The notes under the pieces are model-generated. The model worked only from the letters and a program-made list of their open reading frames with translations. It was not told the origin of the DNA and did not search any database. Below, piece after piece: positions 15,091-18,197 of a DNA stretch of 18,197 bases (positions are counted from its first letter, which is position 1; the number at the start of each line of letters is the position of its first letter). Position numbers and translations under genes: made by a program. This DNA comes from Gammaproteobacteria bacterium (lineage in GTDB: Bacteria > Pseudomonadota > Gammaproteobacteria > DSM-19610), in contig JAUXDG010000028.1 in the NCBI GenBank assembly GCA_030618475.1, positions 1-18,197 of the forward strand, in the 5' to 3' direction.

Positions 15091-15653
15091 TACGCCCCTC
15101 ACATTGGCAACTGCACACTGCAGCACACTGGATACGGGCGGGAGGGGTCATCGCTTATCCTACCGAAGCAGTATTCGGGCTGGGCTGTGACCCCGCCAAT
15201 GGGAACGCAGTCCAGCGTCTGCTTGCTTTAAAGAATCGCTGCTGGCGAAAAGGCCTCATCCTGATTGCCTCGGAACAGCGGCAACTGGAGCCCTGGGTTG
15301 AGAAAATTCGTGATGGCTGGTCGCGGCAATTGGACAACAGCTGGCCTGGACCAACCACCTGGCTGCTACCCGCAGCCCGGGATTGTCCGAACTGGTTGAC
15401 CGGTGAACACGATACACTGGCTGTGCGGGTTACTGCACACCCATTGGTCCGTCGCCTGTGCGATATTCTCGACGGTGCCATTGTCTCCACCAGCGCAAAT
15501 ACCAGCGGCCAACGGCCGGCTCGATCGGTGCTGGACATCAGGTTACGATTCGGCACCCGAATTGATTTCGTTTTGCCTGGGTCACTGGGCGGGCAAAAAC
15601 AAACTACGGAAATACGCGACCTGGCTTCGGGGCAATTTATTCGCAGACATTAG
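15087..15653 (+). CDS. tsaC: L-threonylcarbamoyladenylate synthase TsaC
   Basis: TsaC (YrdC/RimN) makes threonylcarbamoyl-AMP from threonine, bicarbonate and ATP, the first step in t6A37 formation on tRNAs that read ANN codons. The 188-residue product is the short, YrdC-only form. It has the N-terminal GGVIAYPTEAVFGLGCDP motif, the KGLILIA strand, WPGPTTWLLPA, LAVRVTAHPLV and the STSANTSG motif, all in family order, and ends like E. coli TsaC (EIRDLASGQFIR). It starts with TTG 15087, which shares four bases (TTGA) with the topA stop; there is no strong Shine-Dalgarno, so it probably depends on topA translation for initiation. No earlier start fits, and the next codons align with the family N-terminus. 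A repeat-rich non-coding gap follows. Confidence 0.96.
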   Translation: MIRPSHWQLHTAAHWIRAGGVIAYPTEAVFGLGCDPANGNAVQRLLALKNRCWRKGLILIASEQRQLEPWVEKIRDGWSRQLDNSWPGPTTWLLPAARDCPNWLTGEHDTLAVRVTAHPLVRRLCDILDGAIVSTSANTSGQRPARSVLDIRLRFGTRIDFVLPGSLGGQKQTTEIRDLASGQFIRRH

Positions 15654-15803
15654 TACTAACCTGGATTTCTCACAAGGTGAATTGCGTAGCAAGACAAGGT
15701 GAATCGCCGATAGGCGAGAGAAGGTCCCCTGGGGGAGAGGGTCCTCCAGAGGAGCCTCTCGGAATGTCCCATTCCTCACCTTCTGCCCTGGGGCACAACC
15801 TTA
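15654..15803. repeat. Hairpin-rich intergenic repeat sequence after tsaC
   Basis: The first part of the 343- to 355-base gap between tsaC and hemF has no convincing gene. It contains several short perfect stems: TCGCC-GATA-GGCGA (15704-15717), TCCCC-T-GGGGGA (15725-15736), CTCC-AGA-GGAG (15744-15754) and GGAATG-TCC-CATTCC (15761-15775). There is also a repeated AAGGTGAAT. The 10-mer AACCTGGATT (15658-15667), five bases after the tsaC stop, equals the outer end of the terminal repeat at 6681. None of the stems has the T-run of a classical terminator, though together they may stop transcription. It looks like a dispersed intergenic repeat. Confidence 0.45.
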
Positions 15804-15946
15804 ACCACGAAGGCCACGAAGGAATAACATGTTACCCCATGTCCGTAGAAATTTTTCTGGTACACGCTGTTAACGTAGGGTACGGCGCACACACACGGAA
15901 ACCCGCTATTTATAAAAGCCTTTGAGACCTTCGTGCCCTTCGTGGT
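15804..15946. repeat. 143-bp repeat unit with CCACGAAGG tandem ends in inverted orientation
   Basis: ACCACGAAGGCCACGAAGG (15804-15822) and the reverse complement of 15928-15946 match at 18 of 19 bases. Each end contains a tandem of CCACGAAGG-type 9-mers. The interior (about 105 bp) has a TAACATGTTA palindrome and no gene. I recall similar CCACGAAG-type repeats, often read as NHEGHEG in spurious ORFs, from many bacterial genomes, which would make this a dispersed repeat of a known type, but I cannot check that here. Confidence 0.55.
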
Positions 15947-16008
15947 GAGAAATACGGACTAAAGGCGTTTTCGATTTAAGCCGTAGTCACTGTTTAATGG
16001 AAAAAGAC

Positions 16009-16920
16009 ATGGATACACCAAACGTAGCAGCGGTTTCGGATTACCTGCTCGATCTGCAGAACCGTATTTGTCAGACGCTGGAAAATCTCGACGCTGAGAG
16101 ACCTTTCATTGAGGCCAACTGGAAGCGCGAGGAAGGTGGCGGCGGAAGATCCCGCGTTCTGGAAGATGGCGCCGTGTTCGAAAAAGCCGGCATTAACTTC
16201 TCTCACGTGCACGGTAGACAACTGCCGGCATCCGCCACTGCGCACCGGCCGGAACTGGCCGGGCGAAACTTCCAGGCCCTCGGCGTTTCACTGGTTATCC
16301 ATCCGCGAAATCCCTATATTCCGACGTCACATGCCAACGTGCGTTTCTTTATTGCTGAAAACGAGGGTACAGAACCGGTCTGGTGGTTTGGCGGCGGCTT
16401 TGATCTGACCCCCTATTACGGCTTCGAAGAAGACGCCGTGCACTGGCATAAGACTGCGCGACAGGCCTGCGAGCCATTTGGTGAGCACATCTATCCCCGC
16501 TTCAAAAAATGGTGTGACGAATATTTTTATCTGAAACACCGCGACGAACCGCGCGGTATCGGTGGATTATTCTTTGATGACTTCAATGAACCGGGGTTTG
16601 AGGACAGCTTCGCATTCATGCGCAGCATCGGTGACCACTTTGTGCCCGCTTATGTACCCATCGTAGAAAAACGCAAAAATCATTCCTACGGTGAACGTGA
16701 GCGTGATTTCCAGATGTACCGTCGCGGCAGGTATGTCGAATTCAACCTGGTCTACGACCGTGGAACCTTGTTTGGTCTGCAGACCGGTGGCCGCACCGAA
16801 TCCATCCTCATGTCTCTTCCGCCGATCGTGAAGTGGCGCTATGACTGGCATCCGCAAGCGGGTACCGCAGAGTCAGAGCTGTACGAGGTTTATCTGAAAC
16901 CCCGGGACTGGCTAAAGTAG
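16009..16920 (+). CDS. hemF: Oxygen-dependent coproporphyrinogen III oxidase HemF
   Basis: HemF converts coproporphyrinogen III to protoporphyrinogen IX by two oxidative decarboxylations with O2, a late step in haem synthesis in the cytoplasm. From ATG 16009 the protein has 303 residues and matches E. coli HemF (299 aa) along its whole length by recall. It has WKREEGGGGRSRVLEDG near the N-terminus, NFSHVHG (63-69), the conserved histidines H98 and H108 (SHANVRFF), WWFGGGFDLTP (125-135), the family signature FKKWCDEYFYLKHR (165-178) and GIGGLFFDD, then RRGRYVEFNLVYDRGT. The choice of ATG 16009 over 15997 rests on GGA 7 bases upstream and on alignment with the E. coli N-terminus; 15997 has no ribosome site. 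The presence of HemF points to aerobic or microaerobic growth. I see no clear promoter in the repeat-rich region upstream. Confidence 0.97.
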   Translation: MDTPNVAAVSDYLLDLQNRICQTLENLDAERPFIEANWKREEGGGGRSRVLEDGAVFEKAGINFSHVHGRQLPASATAHRPELAGRNFQALGVSLVIHPRNPYIPTSHANVRFFIAENEGTEPVWWFGGGFDLTPYYGFEEDAVHWHKTARQACEPFGEHIYPRFKKWCDEYFYLKHRDEPRGIGGLFFDDFNEPGFEDSFAFMRSIGDHFVPAYVPIVEKRKNHSYGERERDFQMYRRGRYVEFNLVYDRGTLFGLQTGGRTESILMSLPPIVKWRYDWHPQAGTAESELYEVYLKPRDWLK

Positions 16921-16934
16921 CAGACGAAGCCTAA

Positions 16935-16949
16935 GTCCGACAGGCTCCT
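16935..16949. repeat. Left copy of a 15-bp inverted repeat flanking the PstS-like gene
   Basis: GTCCGACAGGCTCCT lies just after the hemF stop. The reverse complement of 18023-18037 is GTCAGACAGGCTCCT, identical at 14 of 15 positions. Directly downstream, AGGTG (16951-16955) and CACCT (16968-16972) can form a further stem within the 68-base hemF/PstS-like convergent gap. There is no T-run, so a terminator call is not supported. Confidence 0.45.
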
Positions 16950-16988
16950 AGGTGGCCTCGAATCGGGCACCTGAAAACAGGCCTTGCT

Positions 16989-17879
16989 TCAGTGCATACC
17001 GCTGTCTTTGTGTGCCAATCTGGATTCCTGCAACTTGTTCTTCATCAGATTCAGGGCTTCCAGGTAAGGCACAGTACCGTTGGAGCGGATCACATTCCTG
17101 CCTTCTTCAGTATCCGCGTAGCGTATGAAATCCTTGATAACCTCCGCATGTGGGCTGTTTTCGTTGTAAACCAGATAAAGCGGCCGGTACAACAGGTAGT
17201 TCCCGGCCTTTACATTTTCGTAACTGGGTGATTTACCATCCAGCTTGAGGATCTTCACATCCCGTTTGCGCGCACTGCTGATACCCGAAATCGCCAAAGC
17301 ATTCAGGTTGGCGACCACTTCCTTCTCAAGCGGGCCTGAAGAAGCGAAAATCCTGGTTGCTGAGAACTCCTGTTTATAATTGCCAAACAACAACTTGCGG
17401 GCCGTGCGGCCAACCCCGGAAATCTTTCCCTTACGCGCAAACAGCTCAATTGGAGCGTCATTGCCACCCAGCTGGCGCCAGTTGCTAATCTCTCCGAGAT
17501 ACACCTTGCGCAGATTGTCCATGGAAATATCTTTGACGGGATTGTTCTTGTGCGTGATAACAACAAGTGCATCCCAGGCGACCGGCACCTGGGTAATACC
17601 GCGTTCTTCCTCGGCACTGAAAATTCTGCGCCGACAACTGCCGCCTATGTCGGCTGACATGGTGGCGACTTCGCGTATGCCACGCGTCGCTCCACCGCCT
17701 TGTACGTCGATGACAACACCGGTCTTCTTCTCGTAGGCCTTGGCCAGCGCAACCAGATAGGCTTTCTTGGAAATCCCGCATCCCACCCAACGTAGCGTTG
17801 GTTGTTGTTCCGCCAGAATCGGCTGCGCCCAGATTGCCAGCGAAACCATCCACACCAATAATACTGAAAACTTTTTCAT
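16989..17879 (-). CDS. PstS-like periplasmic substrate-binding protein, orphan
   Basis: This is a secreted solute-binding protein of the phosphate/PstS-like (PBP-like) family. From ATG 17879 it has 296 residues: a signal peptide MKKFSVLLVWMVSLAIWA...ILA (cleavage near residue 23) and a two-lobe binding domain. Visible family features are the early glycine turn (VGCGISKKAY), GGGATRGIREVA, a strand ending SADIGGSCRR, PVAWDALVVITHKNNPVKDIS, LRKVYLGEISNW, and a C-terminal YLEALNLMKNK. Cysteines C34 and C82 flank the predicted ligand region and could form a disulfide. No ABC permease or ATPase genes are next to it, so it may be an orphan receptor or work with a distant transporter; phosphate as ligand is inferred only. 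A run of seven G lies 7 bases before ATG 17879, whereas ATG 17885 is only 1 base from it, hence the start chosen. Confidence 0.85.
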   Translation of the reverse strand: MKKFSVLLVWMVSLAIWAQPILAEQQPTLRWVGCGISKKAYLVALAKAYEKKTGVVIDVQGGGATRGIREVATMSADIGGSCRRRIFSAEEERGITQVPVAWDALVVITHKNNPVKDISMDNLRKVYLGEISNWRQLGGNDAPIELFARKGKISGVGRTARKLLFGNYKQEFSATRIFASSGPLEKEVVANLNALAISGISSARKRDVKILKLDGKSPSYENVKAGNYLLYRPLYLVYNENSPHAEVIKDFIRYADTEEGRNVIRSNGTVPYLEALNLMKNKLQESRLAHKDSGMH

Positions 17880-17973
17880 CACCATACCCCCCCGGGGTCA
17901 AACCATGCCGTACCAGTACGCTGGACTGCAGCGTGTCTCCAGTACCGGCGTGGTATTTACTGACAAATTCGAT

Positions 17974-17995
17974 ATACAGACTCTTCAGTCTGTAT
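17974..17995. promoter_or_regulatory. Perfect 9-bp palindrome in the leader of the PstS-like gene
   Basis: ATACAGACT (17974-17982), CTTC, AGTCTGTAT (17987-17995) is a perfect inverted repeat about 90 bases upstream of the PstS-like gene start. No T-run follows it on either strand. It could be an operator or a leader hairpin. The rest of 17886-18179 is non-coding and holds the right copy of the 15-bp repeat and a GCGGCG/CGCCGC stem near 18081-18103. Confidence 0.4.
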
Positions 17996-18022
17996 CGACA
18001 GGTAAGAGCAGTAATTGAGTCG

Positions 18023-18037
18023 AGGAGCCTGTCTGAC
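18023..18037. repeat. Right copy of the 15-bp inverted repeat flanking the PstS-like gene
   Basis: AGGAGCCTGTCTGAC is the inverted counterpart (14 of 15) of 16935-16949, about 1.1 kb away. GGAGCC occurs again at about 18041. The two copies bracket the PstS-like gene and its leader. Confidence 0.45.
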
Positions 18038-18179
18038 AAGGGAGCCGTGAAATATCACCGCTGGCCCGTAAATCAGCAACGCGGCGGCGCTGATGATCGC
18101 CGCAGCCGTTTCCCGGGTATACTGAAGGCCTGCCCGCTGTTACCCCTAATAAACAGGTACTTACTAAGGAGTACAGAAG

Positions 18180-18197
18180 TTGGTCGACATAAGTTTT
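18180..18197 (+). CDS. Start of an unidentified gene (right edge)
   Basis: AAGGAG (18166-18171) is a strong Shine-Dalgarno 8 bases before TTG 18180, which opens a frame reading M-V-D-I-S-F to the last base. A -10-like TATACT lies at 18118-18123, with no good -35. Only six codons are inside the window, so the product cannot be named. The call rests entirely on the ribosome site and spacing. Confidence 0.4.

Noticed and set aside
15677..15925. 82-codon plus-strand frame between tsaC and hemF, containing NHEGHEG
   Set aside because: It reads through hairpins and the CCACGAAGG repeat; this peptide pattern is a product of the repeat rather than of a gene.
16951..16972. tRNA-like TCGAATC stretch
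   Set aside because: No acceptor stem, anticodon arm or CCA end around it.
16951..16981. Terminator between hemF and the PstS-like gene
   Set aside because: AGGTG/CACCT and CCTG/CAGG stems exist, but no T-run follows on either strand.
17955..17975. Pho box upstream of the PstS-like gene
   Set aside because: On the minus strand TTGTCAGTAAAT resembles one half-site only; no second half at the 11-bp spacing.

Overview
The window is chromosomal DNA from a gammaproteobacterium and consists mostly of conserved housekeeping genes. TopA, TsaC, HemF, Def, Fmt, RsmB, DprA and Smg all have the domain layout and length of gammaproteobacterial proteins. The gene order also matches: def-fmt-rsmB-...-trkA divergent from LysM gene-dprA-...-tsaC-hemF is, from memory, the arrangement seen in Pseudomonas, and the smg-topA-type zinc finger-tsaC order recalls Escherichia. 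An ntrY/ntrX pair between rsmB and trkA argues against both of those genera and suggests a different gammaproteobacterial order (perhaps Chromatiales-like), but I cannot name the species.

Layout. Positions 1-9745 are read leftward as one co-oriented run: def, fmt, rsmB, a DUF4390 secreted protein, the ntrY-like kinase, the ntrX-like response regulator, trkA, and trkH cut off by the left edge. def, fmt and rsmB mature and serve translation (deformylation, initiator formylation, 16S rRNA m5C967). NtrYX is a membrane-sensor two-component system, and TrkA/TrkH form a K+ uptake system. An AT-rich divergent region (9746-9933) separates this run from rightward genes: a LysM/TsaP-like envelope protein, an intrinsic terminator, dprA, smg, a second terminator, topA, tsaC (overlapping topA by 4 bases), a repeat-filled gap, and hemF. 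A leftward PstS-like periplasmic binding protein then converges on hemF. A new rightward gene seems to begin at the right edge with a TTG codon.

The non-coding sequence is the unusual part. (i) Between rsmB and the DUF4390 gene lies a ~245-bp MITE-like element with perfect 20-bp terminal inverted repeats. It holds a 120-nt hairpin whose outer 29 pairs are all Watson-Crick or G-U when read as plus-strand RNA. (ii) A ~45-nt palindrome fills the ntrX-trkA junction. (iii) Intrinsic terminators stand only 14-16 nt upstream of the dprA and topA start codons. (iv) The tsaC-hemF gap holds several short hairpins and a 143-bp repeat unit with CCACGAAGG tandem ends. (v) The PstS-like gene is bracketed by a 15-bp inverted repeat and sits where I would expect aroE from the Pseudomonas order. 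(vi) The NtrX-like regulator keeps its receiver, Walker A and Fis-type HTH but has lost the GAFTGA loop and the Walker B acidic pair, so it is unlikely to be a working sigma-54 activator. I saw no CRISPR array, tRNA, rRNA, transposase, or clear defence or biosynthetic system.
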